Assembly: GCA_030637065.1 (NCBI GenBank)
Contig: DAOVVQ010000030.1
Location: forward strand, 1 to 20,019
Direction of reading: 5' to 3'
From: Planctomycetota bacterium
GTDB lineage: Bacteria > Planctomycetota > Phycisphaerae > Sedimentisphaerales > Anaerohalosphaeraceae
Length of the DNA stretch: 20,019 nt
Shown here: in pieces, positions 1 through 7,527 of the stretch
Position numbering within the stretch: the first letter of the stretch is position 1
Layout of the letters: the number at the start of each line of letters is the position of its first letter
The notes under the pieces: generated by a model
The model's input: the letters and a program-made list of their open reading frames with translations, nothing else
Databases searched by the model: none
Told to the model about the DNA's origin: nothing
Made by a program: the position numbers and the translations under genes

Positions 1-220
1 TATGGGTAAAATGCGGTGTTTCAGGTTAGCGGTCACCGCCGCACGCGGGCCGCCGGGAATCCAACGGAACCTTTTTGTTTCACCGAAACAGACGTAGATG
101 GTCTGTTATATTTTAGCACGGTGACAGGCGCCGGGAAGGTTCGTTGCCTCAAATAGCCCGCCAAATCTATCCGAAATGCATACCATTTGCTTGAACAGCT
201 ATTATTTATTAGGTTTTAGT
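1..220. other. Gene-free upstream segment
   Basis: I see no credible gene here. One short open frame runs from the window edge to a TAG at 96-98; it could be the tail of an upstream gene or chance. A 7-bp hairpin, AACAGAC (87-93) with GTCTGTT (101-107), is followed by ATATTTT and might be a weak terminator for something upstream. An AT-rich stretch at 200-218 (TATTAT, TATTAG) just before the structured RNA could hold a -10 box, but I cannot pair it with a convincing -35 box. Confidence 0.4.
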
Positions 221-434
221 GGGTCGGGAGCGATTAGGGCCCGCGGTCAGCGAATTTCCTCCTCCGGCTGATGGCGAAGCCTGTGAGCGCCGACCCGTAC
301 GCCTGCCCTTACCTGAGAAGGCAAGGCGATGGCTGTCTCGCGAGAATCGAGGCAGCGGCAGATGCACGCTGGGGGGGTCTGGCGTGTTCTGCACCTAAGG
401 ATCTCTGCAAAGGGGACGCAGAGGTCCTTTTTTT
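221..434 (+). ncRNA. Candidate structured small RNA ending in an intrinsic terminator
   Basis: The + strand can form a chain of hairpins with little free sequence between them. A long three-tier stem pairs GGGTCGG (221-227) with CCGACCC (290-296), GGC (238-240) with GCC (279-281), CGC (242-244) with GCG (274-276), and GTCAGC (246-251) with GCTGAT (267-272). A 15-nt apical loop contains CCTCCTCC. Further stems lie at about 301-326, 333-355 (CTGTCTCG with CGAGGCAG) and 358-392 (GCAGA..CACGC with GCGTG..TCTGC). The chain ends in a terminator at 399-434. Overlapping open frames look like no known protein and conflict with the stems. It does not match the conserved cores of SRP RNA, 6S, tmRNA, RNase P or common riboswitches as I remember them. 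A separate promoter for the next gene lies downstream, so this is more likely an independent RNA than a leader. Existence and 5' end are inferred. Confidence 0.5.
399..434 (+). terminator. Rho-independent terminator
   Basis: A 10-bp stem, GGATCTCTGC (399-408) with GCAGAGGTCC (418-427), contains one G-T wobble and a 9-nt loop, and is followed directly by seven T residues (428-434). The T-tract lies only on the + strand side, so it ends + strand transcription. No protein gene in the window ends before it, which supports a short RNA gene immediately upstream. Confidence 0.8.
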
Positions 435-537
435 ATGCTCGGTTCGAGTTCACTACCGAATATATCCTCGACGATCGCCACATCACCACTGCTCCCTGCG
501 CGCCAAAATCCAAAACGATCTGTCCAGCACCAGACTA

Positions 538-566
538 TTGTCAGGACCCGATCATTGGTATATAGT
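538..566 (+). promoter_or_regulatory. Sigma70-type promoter of the beta-galactosidase/sulfatase operon, within an inverted repeat
   Basis: TTGTCA (538-543) and TATAGT (561-566) are separated by 17 nt, close to the sigma70 consensus. They lie about 95 nt before the start codon at 661. A perfect 9-bp inverted repeat, CCAGACTAT (530-538) and ATAGTCTGG (562-570), brackets the promoter and overlaps both boxes. Such placement suggests an operator for a repressor or activator, but this is inferred. Confidence 0.55.
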
Positions 567-660
567 CTGGTATCGTATAAGCCGTCGAACCAACGTTGGC
601 TCAGCGGCGGGAGCGTTTTTCAGCGAATGACGAACAGGGGTCTTTTGGGAGGCGAAAGCC

Positions 661-3600
661 ATGGTTAGCAGGACGAGTCTTATGATATTATTCGCGGTGG
701 TTTTCTTCGCGGTAAATGGCGTCTCGATCGCTCAGGAATGGGACGATCTTAGTGTCTTGCAGGTCAATACCGAAAAGCCGCACGTTTCGATGATGGTGTA
801 TTCGGACAGGGAGATCGCTGAGGTGGGCTGGCGCGATCTTTCGCCGTGGTTTAGGTCGCTAAATGGCGACTGGAGATTTTCGCTCGTCAAGAAACCTGCC
901 GACCGGATCGCGGATTTTCATAAGGCCGATTTCGACGACAGTTCATGGAAGACGATCCCCGTCCCGTCCAACTGGGAGATCGAAGGTTACGACACGCCGA
1001 TCTACGTCAATATGGAGTATCCCTTCAAGAAGGACCAGCCCAATGTCCCGCATGATTACAATCCCGTGGGCCACTATCGCAGAATGTTTACCGTTCCCGC
1101 TGGGTGGCAGGGCCGAAGGACGCTGATCCAGTTCGAGGGCGTCCATTCCGCATTCTATCTGTGGATCAACGGCCAAAAAATCGGCTACAGCCAGGGCAGC
1201 CGGACGGGCGCCGAGTTCGACATTACCGAATATCTCAGAGACGGCGAGAATCTTCTGGCGGCGGAGGTGTATCGCTGGTGCGACGGTTCGTATCTTGAGG
1301 ACCAGGATTTTTGGAGGCTTAGCGGTATATTCCGCGATGTCTACTTGTGGTCGCCAGCCGATCAGCACATTAGCGATTTCACCGTGGTCACCGACCTGGA
1401 TAAGCAGTACAAAAACGCAGTGCTCAAGATCGATGCCGATGTGGAGGCAAAGGGCCGCGTTACCATCGAAGCGGATATGTTAGATGCCGAGGGGAAGGTA
1501 GCGATAAAGACTACCAGCGTGACAAAATCGATTTCCAATGAGGGCAAAGTTTCCCTGAACATTGCGGTCGATAATCCCAAAAAGTGGAGCGCCGAGTCGC
1601 CGTATCTTTATAAGCTGCTGCTGACGCTAAAGGACGGCAAGGGCAACGTGGCCGAGGTCGTTCCGTGCAATGTCGGCTTTCGCGAGGTGGAGTTAAAGGA
1701 CGGCAACTTTTATCTAAACGGCAAGGTCATTATCTTCAAGGGCGTCAACCGGCACGAACATAATCCAGACACCGGCCATGTGGTGACGAGGGAGACGATG
1801 CTGCGGGACATCCGCCTGATGAAGGAAAATAATATCAATGCCGTGAGGACCTGCCACTACCCTGATACGCCTCTGTGGTACGACCTCTGCGACGAGCACG
1901 GCATCTACCTGATGGACGAGGCCAACATAGAAACCCACGGCTACGGCAACAATGAGAAGAACGAATTAGCCAACAGCCCCGACTGGCGAGACGCCCACCT
2001 CAACCGTGTCGTGCGAATGGCCAATCGCGACAAAAACCATCCTTCCGTTGTGATCTGGTCGTTGGGTAACGAGGCTGGGGCGGGACCTAATTTCGATGTT
2101 TGTTACCGGTGGCTGCATAAGAACATGCCTACGCGGCCCGTGCATTACGAGGGCTCTTCCGGCCGGAGTAATGCCAGCTCTACGGACTTCCACAGCCGAA
2201 TGTACGCCGACCAGAATTACGGCCTGGAGGACGAGGTAAAGTTCCCCGGCAAACCGATCATCCTGTGCGAATATACCCACGCGATGGGCAACAGCAACGG
2301 CAACCTGAAAGAATACTGGGACGACAACATCTACATCAACCCGCGGCACCAGGGCGCATTCGTCTGGGACTGGATGGACCAGGGGATCCGTCAGCCGGTC
2401 CCGCGTGAGTATAAGAGCAAAATCGGTACCGGCCCGGTGAAGGACCACTTCTTTGCATACGGCGGCTGGTGGGAAGAGGAGCTTGGCATTTTTCACAACG
2501 GCAACTTCTGCATGAACGGCCTGATCGCCGCCGACTGGACGCCGCATCCGGGCCTGTTCGCCATCAAGCACGTATATCGCAACATCCACGTTACGCCGGT
2601 CAATCTCAAGGAAGGGCGGCTGAGGGTCAAAAACTGGTTCGATTTTTCCAATATCAAAGATGTCGCCGAGGGTACGTGGCAGATCGAGGCAAATGGCAAA
2701 CAGATCGCCGCCGGCACGATCGACAAACTCAACATTCCAGCCGGCAAAGCAAAGCCATTGCAGCTTGACCTGCCCGAGATATCGCCCGAGCCGGGGGTGG
2801 AATTTTTTCTCAACATTTCTTTCGTAACAAAAAACGATACCGCCCTGGTAAAACGCGGCCATGAGATCGCCTTCGAGCAGTTCAAGCTGCCCGTATACCA
2901 CAAACCGGAGATGGCGAAAATCGCCTCAATGCCGCCGGTGAAAGTAACAGACGAGGGCGATGCGGTCGTAATTAAGGGCAAGGATTTTACAGTCGGCTTT
3001 GACAAGCAAACTGGCACGATCTCTTCCTATACGTATAAGGGCAAGCAGCTCATCGCCCGCGGGCCGCTGCCGGATTTCTGGCGGGCCTATACCGACAACG
3101 ACGAGCGGCCGCTGAAGAATAAAAAGTACAGCGATATATGGCGAACGGTCGGGGCCGGCTGGAAGGTTACCGGTGTTAGCGTTACATCCGAAGACAAGGC
3201 CGCCCTCGTCAAGGTTCAGGGCGAGCTTCCGGACGTCAGCGGCAAATACAGTGTCAGATATACGGTCTACGGGACCGGCGAGATCAAGGTCTACGCCCGC
3301 TATCAGGGCAGCGAAAAAGAGATCAAAGGCCCGCACCGGATTGGCATGGAGCTGATGGTGCCAGCCGGATTTGAGAACATTACATGGTTCGGACGCGGGC
3401 CAAATCCGACATATTCCGACCGCAAATTCGAGCGGGTCGGGATATATAGCGGCACTGTCGACGACCAGTGGGTCGACTATTCGCGTCCGCAGGAAAACGG
3501 CAACAAAGTCGACGTCCGATGGGTACTTCTAAGTAATGGCGATGACAGCGGACTGCTCTTCAGAGGCAGCCCGGTCCTGAGCGTCAGTGCAAGGCACTAC

Positions 3601-3840
3601 TCCATAGCCGAAATGGAAAAAGCGAAATACTCCTTTGAGATGCAGCGATCCGAGAATATCCATCTGAATATCGACCTCGCCCAGTTAGGCGTTGGCGGCA
3701 ATAACAGTTGGGGCGCAACCGCCCTCCAGGACTATCAGCTCAAGAATGAACCGACGACTTACAGATTCTATATGCGGCCTTTCGATGGGGGCACAGAAGA
3801 GATCGGCTCTTTGCCGAGGCTGCCGTGGCTCGGCCTGTGA
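661..3840 (+). CDS. Secreted GH2 beta-galactosidase (LacZ-type)
   Basis: Glycoside hydrolase family 2 enzyme, expected to release terminal beta-linked galactose or a modified galactose from oligosaccharides by a retaining mechanism. Residues 1-24 form a hydrophobic signal peptide ending near VSIAQ, so it acts outside the cytoplasm. The sugar-binding jelly-roll domain spans about 60-235, an Ig-like domain about 236-345, and the TIM barrel about 346-640. The acid/base is E471 in SLGNEAGAG and the nucleophile is E537 in ILCEYTHAMGN. The C-terminal 'small chain' (Bgal_small_N type) covers about 765-1055 and contains GRGPNPTYSDR. At 1059 residues it has the full LacZ-type length. The start is supported by GGGAGG (647-652) 8 nt upstream. 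The sulfatase gene follows after 66 nt, suggesting one operon and a sulfated galactan-like substrate. Exact specificity (galactoside or glucuronide) is not proven, but the small-chain domain favours beta-galactosidase. Confidence 0.93.
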   Translation: MVSRTSLMILFAVVFFAVNGVSIAQEWDDLSVLQVNTEKPHVSMMVYSDREIAEVGWRDLSPWFRSLNGDWRFSLVKKPADRIADFHKADFDDSSWKTIPVPSNWEIEGYDTPIYVNMEYPFKKDQPNVPHDYNPVGHYRRMFTVPAGWQGRRTLIQFEGVHSAFYLWINGQKIGYSQGSRTGAEFDITEYLRDGENLLAAEVYRWCDGSYLEDQDFWRLSGIFRDVYLWSPADQHISDFTVVTDLDKQYKNAVLKIDADVEAKGRVTIEADMLDAEGKVAIKTTSVTKSISNEGKVSLNIAVDNPKKWSAESPYLYKLLLTLKDGKGNVAEVVPCNVGFREVELKDGNFYLNGKVIIFKGVNRHEHNPDTGHVVTRETMLRDIRLMKENNINAVRTCHYPDTPLWYDLCDEHGIYLMDEANIETHGYGNNEKNELANSPDWRDAHLNRVVRMANRDKNHPSVVIWSLGNEAGAGPNFDVCYRWLHKNMPTRPVHYEGSSGRSNASSTDFHSRMYADQNYGLEDEVKFPGKPIILCEYTHAMGNSNGNLKEYWDDNIYINPRHQGAFVWDWMDQGIRQPVPREYKSKIGTGPVKDHFFAYGGWWEEELGIFHNGNFCMNGLIAADWTPHPGLFAIKHVYRNIHVTPVNLKEGRLRVKNWFDFSNIKDVAEGTWQIEANGKQIAAGTIDKLNIPAGKAKPLQLDLPEISPEPGVEFFLNISFVTKNDTALVKRGHEIAFEQFKLPVYHKPEMAKIASMPPVKVTDEGDAVVIKGKDFTVGFDKQTGTISSYTYKGKQLIARGPLPDFWRAYTDNDERPLKNKKYSDIWRTVGAGWKVTGVSVTSEDKAALVKVQGELPDVSGKYSVRYTVYGTGEIKVYARYQGSEKEIKGPHRIGMELMVPAGFENITWFGRGPNPTYSDRKFERVGIYSGTVDDQWVDYSRPQENGNKVDVRWVLLSNGDDSGLLFRGSPVLSVSARHYSIAEMEKAKYSFEMQRSENIHLNIDLAQLGVGGNNSWGATALQDYQLKNEPTTYRFYMRPFDGGTEEIGSLPRLPWLGL

Positions 3841-3906
3841 TCGGCAGGGCCCAAAAAAACATATCCTCGAAGACGGAACGTTTGACGAGCAGGAAAGGAC
3901 GATGCG

Positions 3907-5397
3907 ATGAAAACCAGGCGTGATTTTTTGAAGGCTGCCGGATGGTCGGCGGCGTGTGCGATAACATGTGGATGTGCGGGTGCGGGGCATTCGGGTTCGT
4001 TGTCCGGTAGCGGGCAGGGCGGCTCTGGTCGCAAACCGAATTTCGTGTTCATCCTCGTTGACGATATGGGCTGGCCGGATATCGGCTGTTATGGCCATAA
4101 GTTTCACGAGACGCCCAATATCGATCGCCTGGCGTCGCAGGGCATGAAGTTCACCGACGCCTATGCGGCCTGCCCCGTCTGTTCGCCGACGAGGGCGAGT
4201 ATCTATTCCGGCCAGTATCCCGCCAGGATCGGCATCACCGATTTTATCACGGGCCACTGGCGACCGTGGGAAAAACTTATCTCCCCGATCAATCGCCAGC
4301 AGTACATGCCGCTCGAAACGGTAACCGTCGTCGAGGCCCTCAAGGGCGCAGGCTATACGTCGGCTATGTTCGGCAAGTGGCACTTGGGCAGCAACGCCGA
4401 ACATTATCCCGACAAGCAGGGCTTCGACTCGTCGATCGTCAGGGGCGGCGGCGGACATTTCGGCAACAAGACCATTCCCGATCTTAAGCTGACAAAGGAA
4501 GATTACTTATCCGAAGTGCTGACCGAACAGAGCGAAAAATTCATGCAGGCAAACGCAGGCAAACCCTTCTGCCTTTTCCTCTGCCACTACGCGGTCCACA
4601 TCCCCCTTGAGGCAAGGCAGGCCCTCATCGAGAAGTATGAAAACAAACCCAAACCCCGCAGCGGCGTTAACAATCCCATATATGCCGCCATGGTCGAGCA
4701 CGTCGATGACAGCGTCGGCAATATCATGAAAAGCCTCGACGAACTGAACCTTTCCGATAACACCGTGCTCGTTTTCTTCTCCGATAACGGCGGCCTGCGT
4801 CAGCGATTCGACCGCACCGGCCCGATCGTCTCGACCAATGCCCCCCTGCGCGACGAAAAGGGAACGCTCTACGAAGGCGGCATACGCGAACCGCTGATCG
4901 TTCGCTGGCCCGGCGTGGTAAAAAAAGCCTCAACCTGCTCGACGCCGGTAACGAGTGTGGACTTTTATCCGACATTCCTCGATATCGCCGGGGCAAAAGG
5001 CGATGCGGGACACGTCCTTGACGGCGAGAGCATAGTACCACTGCTTGCCGGCAAAAAGGCGCTGAAGAGAGATGCTATCTTCTGGCACTATCCGCACTAT
5101 CATCATTCCACCCCAGCCGGTGCGATCCGGAAGGGACCGTGGAAACTGATAGAGTTCTTCGATGACAACCGCGTCGAGCTGTACAATCTGCAAGACGATA
5201 TCGGAGAGAAGAAGAACCTCGCCAAAAAGATGCCGAAAAAAGCCAGCCAACTGCAAAAACAACTCGCCGCCTGGCGAAAGTCGGTCAAAGCCAAACTGCC
5301 GACAAAGAACCCAAATTACGACCCGGCAAAAGCCGAAGAATGGGGCACGCACCCGGACCGACCAGTTAAGAAAAGACCACAACCAAAGCGCGGTTAG
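3907..5397 (+). CDS. Secreted S1-family sulfatase (arylsulfatase-like)
   Basis: Formylglycine-dependent sulfatase, hydrolysing sulfate esters, probably on a polysaccharide fragment. The N-terminus has a Tat-like motif (RRDFLK, residues 4-9), a short hydrophobic stretch and cysteines at 21 and 23; a Tat lipoprotein is possible but the lipobox is not canonical. Calcium ligands are expected at D52-D53 (LVDDMG) and D293-N294 (FFSDNGG). The modification motif C92-S-P-T-R matches C-x-P-x-R, so C92 would become formylglycine through an anaerobic sulfatase-maturating enzyme not seen in this window. Other typical motifs are GKWHLG (156-161), H231 and the NAPLR segment near 311-315. Length (496) is normal for the family. 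AGGAAAGGA about 8 nt upstream supports this start. It lies 66 nt after the GH2 gene and is probably co-transcribed. A hairpin repeat begins 28 nt after its stop codon. Confidence 0.92.
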   Translation: MKTRRDFLKAAGWSAACAITCGCAGAGHSGSLSGSGQGGSGRKPNFVFILVDDMGWPDIGCYGHKFHETPNIDRLASQGMKFTDAYAACPVCSPTRASIYSGQYPARIGITDFITGHWRPWEKLISPINRQQYMPLETVTVVEALKGAGYTSAMFGKWHLGSNAEHYPDKQGFDSSIVRGGGGHFGNKTIPDLKLTKEDYLSEVLTEQSEKFMQANAGKPFCLFLCHYAVHIPLEARQALIEKYENKPKPRSGVNNPIYAAMVEHVDDSVGNIMKSLDELNLSDNTVLVFFSDNGGLRQRFDRTGPIVSTNAPLRDEKGTLYEGGIREPLIVRWPGVVKKASTCSTPVTSVDFYPTFLDIAGAKGDAGHVLDGESIVPLLAGKKALKRDAIFWHYPHYHHSTPAGAIRKGPWKLIEFFDDNRVELYNLQDDIGEKKNLAKKMPKKASQLQKQLAAWRKSVKAKLPTKNPNYDPAKAEEWGTHPDRPVKKRPQPKRG

Positions 5398-5425
5398 ACC
5401 GGTCCCATTTAAATATTACAAGGGC

Positions 5426-5473
5426 GTAGGATGGATAACTGCCTTATAGGCAGATAGGATTCGTTACCCATGC
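5426..5473 (+). repeat. Hairpin repeat family A, copy 1 (with inserted hairpin)
   Basis: The left arm GTAGGATGGATAAC (5426-5439) and right arm GTTACCCATGC (5463-5473) match the family A repeats near 15308, 16683 and 17377. Here the arms are separated by an extra small hairpin, TGCC-ttata-GGCA (5440-5452). It begins 28 nt after the sulfatase stop codon, in the same orientation as the other copies. Confidence 0.8.
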
Positions 5474-5486
5474 TGATCGACTGGCA

Positions 5487-5610
5487 GGGTGTTTGTCAAT
5501 TCTCATAAATCCTGACACGCCGGGTGGCAGCGCGTTTGCGCAGCAAACCGATGGGCGTATACACACCGGCACCCACCATCGGTTTGGCTTCGCCAAACAC
5601 GCTGCCACCC
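5487..5610. repeat. Multi-hairpin repeat family B, complete copy
   Basis: Outer arms GGGTGGCAGCG (5522-5532) and CGCTGCCACCC (5600-5610) are perfectly complementary over 11 bp. Inside are hairpin GTTTGC-gca-GCAAAC (5534-5548), arms CCGATGG (5548-5554) and CCATCGG (5576-5582), and hairpin TTTGGC-ttc-GCCAAA (5583-5597). This gives a cruciform or cloverleaf-like fold. The block 5487-5556 resembles 10179-10246 at most positions. It sits between the convergent sulfatase and lipoprotein genes, filling much of that gap. There is no coding sign. Confidence 0.8.
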
Positions 5611-5666
5611 AAAAAACACCGATGGCGCAGGCATGCCACACGCGCAATATTTAATTGGGGCCGGAA

Positions 5667-6485
5667 TTAAATAAACTTTGCATCGGTGAGCGAGTGGAAC
5701 CTCTGCCGTTTTAACCAACTGGTGCCGACTTTTATCTTCAGCTTGACGATGTCCTGGTTGATGATCATGCGGGCCCTGCTCTTGCCTAAGACGGGGTACC
5801 AAAAGTCCAGGCCGGTGAGATCCGGCAAGGTTACCGCAAGCGCGGGCGACTGGTTTAGCTTTACCAATATGGTATTCAGTGCGCGTTTCGCCATCATCGA
5901 AGCGCTCATCAGCGTCTGGCTGTCGAATGTAAGCTGATTAATATCCTCGGTGAAAACGTCCATAACATTTTGCAGGATGGCGATCCTGCGTTCGTTTTCG
6001 TTGGCGTATGGCTCGTCGAGCACGGCCTGGTCGATCACGATCTGCGCATCGAACCGAAGGGACTGTGCCGGGACGATGTAATAGCCCTTTGCCTTTTCGT
6101 TGCCAAGGAAGGCGTATTTTCTTACAGCTGTCAGTTCGTCCTCGTCGAAGGCAACCATATTGAACCAGAGTGCCGCGTCCGACCACTTCTGCCCCCATGA
6201 CGCGACGACGCTTTCGCTTTGGCTGAGAAACTCGGAATCGTCCCTTTGGATGTGGGCGAGAACGTCGGCGGAGGAGCTGAACTTCAGCGTAGTCATATAG
6301 TACCGGTCAAAGACCTTCGAGTCCCTGACCATCAGTTGACATCCGCTCGAAGCCAAGCACACAGCTACCGCCGCTACAGCAATCAGCCATCTCCCAGCCG
6401 CACATTTCACACCGCAGCGATTAGCAGCCTTGCCCATATCGCCGGCCCGCAGCCGGCGCCGCCCTTCTGTATTCTGACCGCTCAA
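5667..6485 (-). CDS. Lipoprotein of unknown function, last gene of the ilv operon
   Basis: I do not recognise the family. The protein (272 aa) has a hydrophobic segment (residues about 33-46) ending in ASSGC, a plausible though not ideal lipobox with the lipidated Cys near residue 49. The rest appears soluble, mixed alpha/beta, with no further membrane segment. The start chosen is TTG at 6485, because a strong SD (AAGGAGGT) lies in the last codons of ilvC, 11 nt upstream. An ATG 16 codons later (6437) would also give a signal peptide but lacks a visible SD. Only 6 nt separate it from the ilvC stop, so translation is probably coupled to the branched-chain biosynthesis genes. Whether the role is related or this is only co-transcription cannot be told. 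It ends before the family B repeat in a convergent gap with the sulfatase. Confidence 0.78.
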   Translation of the reverse strand: MSGQNTEGRRRLRAGDMGKAANRCGVKCAAGRWLIAVAAVAVCLASSGCQLMVRDSKVFDRYYMTTLKFSSSADVLAHIQRDDSEFLSQSESVVASWGQKWSDAALWFNMVAFDEDELTAVRKYAFLGNEKAKGYYIVPAQSLRFDAQIVIDQAVLDEPYANENERRIAILQNVMDVFTEDINQLTFDSQTLMSASMMAKRALNTILVKLNQSPALAVTLPDLTGLDFWYPVLGKSRARMIINQDIVKLKIKVGTSWLKRQRFHSLTDAKFI

Positions 6486-6491
6486 CGAGGT

Positions 6492-7496
6492 TTATACCTC
6501 CTTTGCGTCGACCCATTTCATCATTTTACGCAGGCTTCTTCCAACGTCTTCGAGCTGACTTGCGTGGTCCTTGTCGTACTGCTCGTTGAAGTTCTTCAAG
6601 CCGCCCTTGTACTCGGCGACCCACTCTTTTGCAAAGTCGCCCGAGGTGATCTCGCCTAAGATCTTCTTCATCTCGGCGCGGGTCTCATCGGTAATGATCC
6701 GCGGCCCGCGACTTAAGTCGCCGTATTCAGCGGTATTCGAGATGCTGTAACGCATATAGCTCAGCCCGCCCTGGTACATCAGGTCGACGATGAGTTTTAC
6801 CTCGTGCATGCACTCGAAATACGCGATTTCCGGCTGATAGCCCGCATCGACCAGCGTCTCGAAACCGCCCTTGATCAGCGCCGTCAGTCCGCCGCAGAGG
6901 ACAACCTGCTCGCCGAAGAGGTCCGTCTCGGTCTCTTCCTTATAGGTAGTCTCGATGATACCGGCACGCGCTCCGCCGATTCCGTTTGCCCAGGCAAGAG
7001 CGATCTGCTTGGCATCGCCGGTGGCGTCCTGCTCTACTGCTATCAGGCAGGGAACTCCGCCGCCCTTTACATATTCGCTGCGAACCAGATGCCCCGGCCC
7101 CTTGGGGGCGATCATCACGACGTTGATATTGTTGGGCGGCACGATATATTTGAAATGGATATTGAATCCGTGACAAAAACCGAGCGTCTGGCCGGCGACG
7201 AGGTTCGGCCCGATATGGCTTTCGTAAATCGTCGCCTGGACCTCGTCGGGCAGGGTAACGATGATCAGCGACGCCCCGTCGATAGCGGTTTTGATATCGC
7301 TTGGGCTAAATCCATGCTCTTGGGCGAGCTTGAAGTTCGCAGTGCCCTCAAGTTCGGCAACGGCGACTTCGATGCCGCTGTCCCGGAGGTTCTGGCTGTG
7401 GGCGTGGCCCTGGCTGCCATAACCGACGACCGCAACGGTCTTGCCCTTCAATGCGTCGATCGGTGCATCCTGTTCGTAGTATATAGTTGCCATCAT
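6492..7496 (-). CDS. ilvC: Ketol-acid reductoisomerase, class I
   Basis: Catalyses the Mg-dependent alkyl shift and NAD(P)H reduction of acetolactate or acetohydroxybutyrate to the dihydroxy acid, the second common step of valine, leucine and isoleucine synthesis, in the cytoplasm. At 334 aa it has the short class I length. The Rossmann motif GYGSQGHAHSQNLRDSG spans 25-41, and the metal and substrate site ETETDLFGEQ lies near 187-196. The knotted C-terminal domain contains YFECMHEVKLIVDLMYQGG. AAAGGA lies about 5 nt before a double ATG (7496 or 7493). It follows ilvN after 31 nt and precedes a lipoprotein gene by 6 nt. Oddity: the cofactor loop after beta-2 reads AELEGTANF (47-55). It lacks the usual Arg and first Ser that grip the NADPH 2'-phosphate and gains Glu at 48 and 50, which hints at NADH use. 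Confidence 0.97.
   Translation of the reverse strand: MMATIYYEQDAPIDALKGKTVAVVGYGSQGHAHSQNLRDSGIEVAVAELEGTANFKLAQEHGFSPSDIKTAIDGASLIIVTLPDEVQATIYESHIGPNLVAGQTLGFCHGFNIHFKYIVPPNNINVVMIAPKGPGHLVRSEYVKGGGVPCLIAVEQDATGDAKQIALAWANGIGGARAGIIETTYKEETETDLFGEQVVLCGGLTALIKGGFETLVDAGYQPEIAYFECMHEVKLIVDLMYQGGLSYMRYSISNTAEYGDLSRGPRIITDETRAEMKKILGEITSGDFAKEWVAEYKGGLKNFNEQYDKDHASQLEDVGRSLRKMMKWVDAKEV
6495..6503 (-). promoter_or_regulatory. Ribosome binding site inside the ilvC 3' end
   Basis: On the minus strand, AAAGGAGGT lies within the final codons of ilvC (Lys-Glu-Val). It stands 11 nt before the TTG start of the lipoprotein gene and is the only strong SD near that gene. It decides the upstream TTG over the internal ATG at 6437 and implies translational coupling. 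Confidence 0.55.
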
Positions 7497-7527
7497 TCTG
7501 TCCTTTCTAAATCCTCTTTGATTCTCT

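Noticed and set aside
301..330. CTGAGA and GGCGATGG motifs suggesting a TPP or fluoride riboswitch
   Set aside because: The other conserved parts of those riboswitches (for TPP, the ACCTGA...GCGTAGGGA side) are absent, and the hairpin arrangement differs.
271..630. Open frame of 119 aa across the structured RNA and terminator
   Set aside because: It runs through the terminator hairpin and T-tract and the promoter of the next gene, has no recognisable protein features and no SD; the RNA explanation fits better.
1966..2901. 311-aa open frame on the minus strand
   Set aside because: It lies entirely inside the GH2 gene, whose catalytic motifs and length are clear; it is an antisense shadow caused by codon bias.
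3685..4458. 257-aa minus-strand open frame across the GH2/sulfatase junction
   Set aside because: It overlaps two well-supported genes and shows no family motif.
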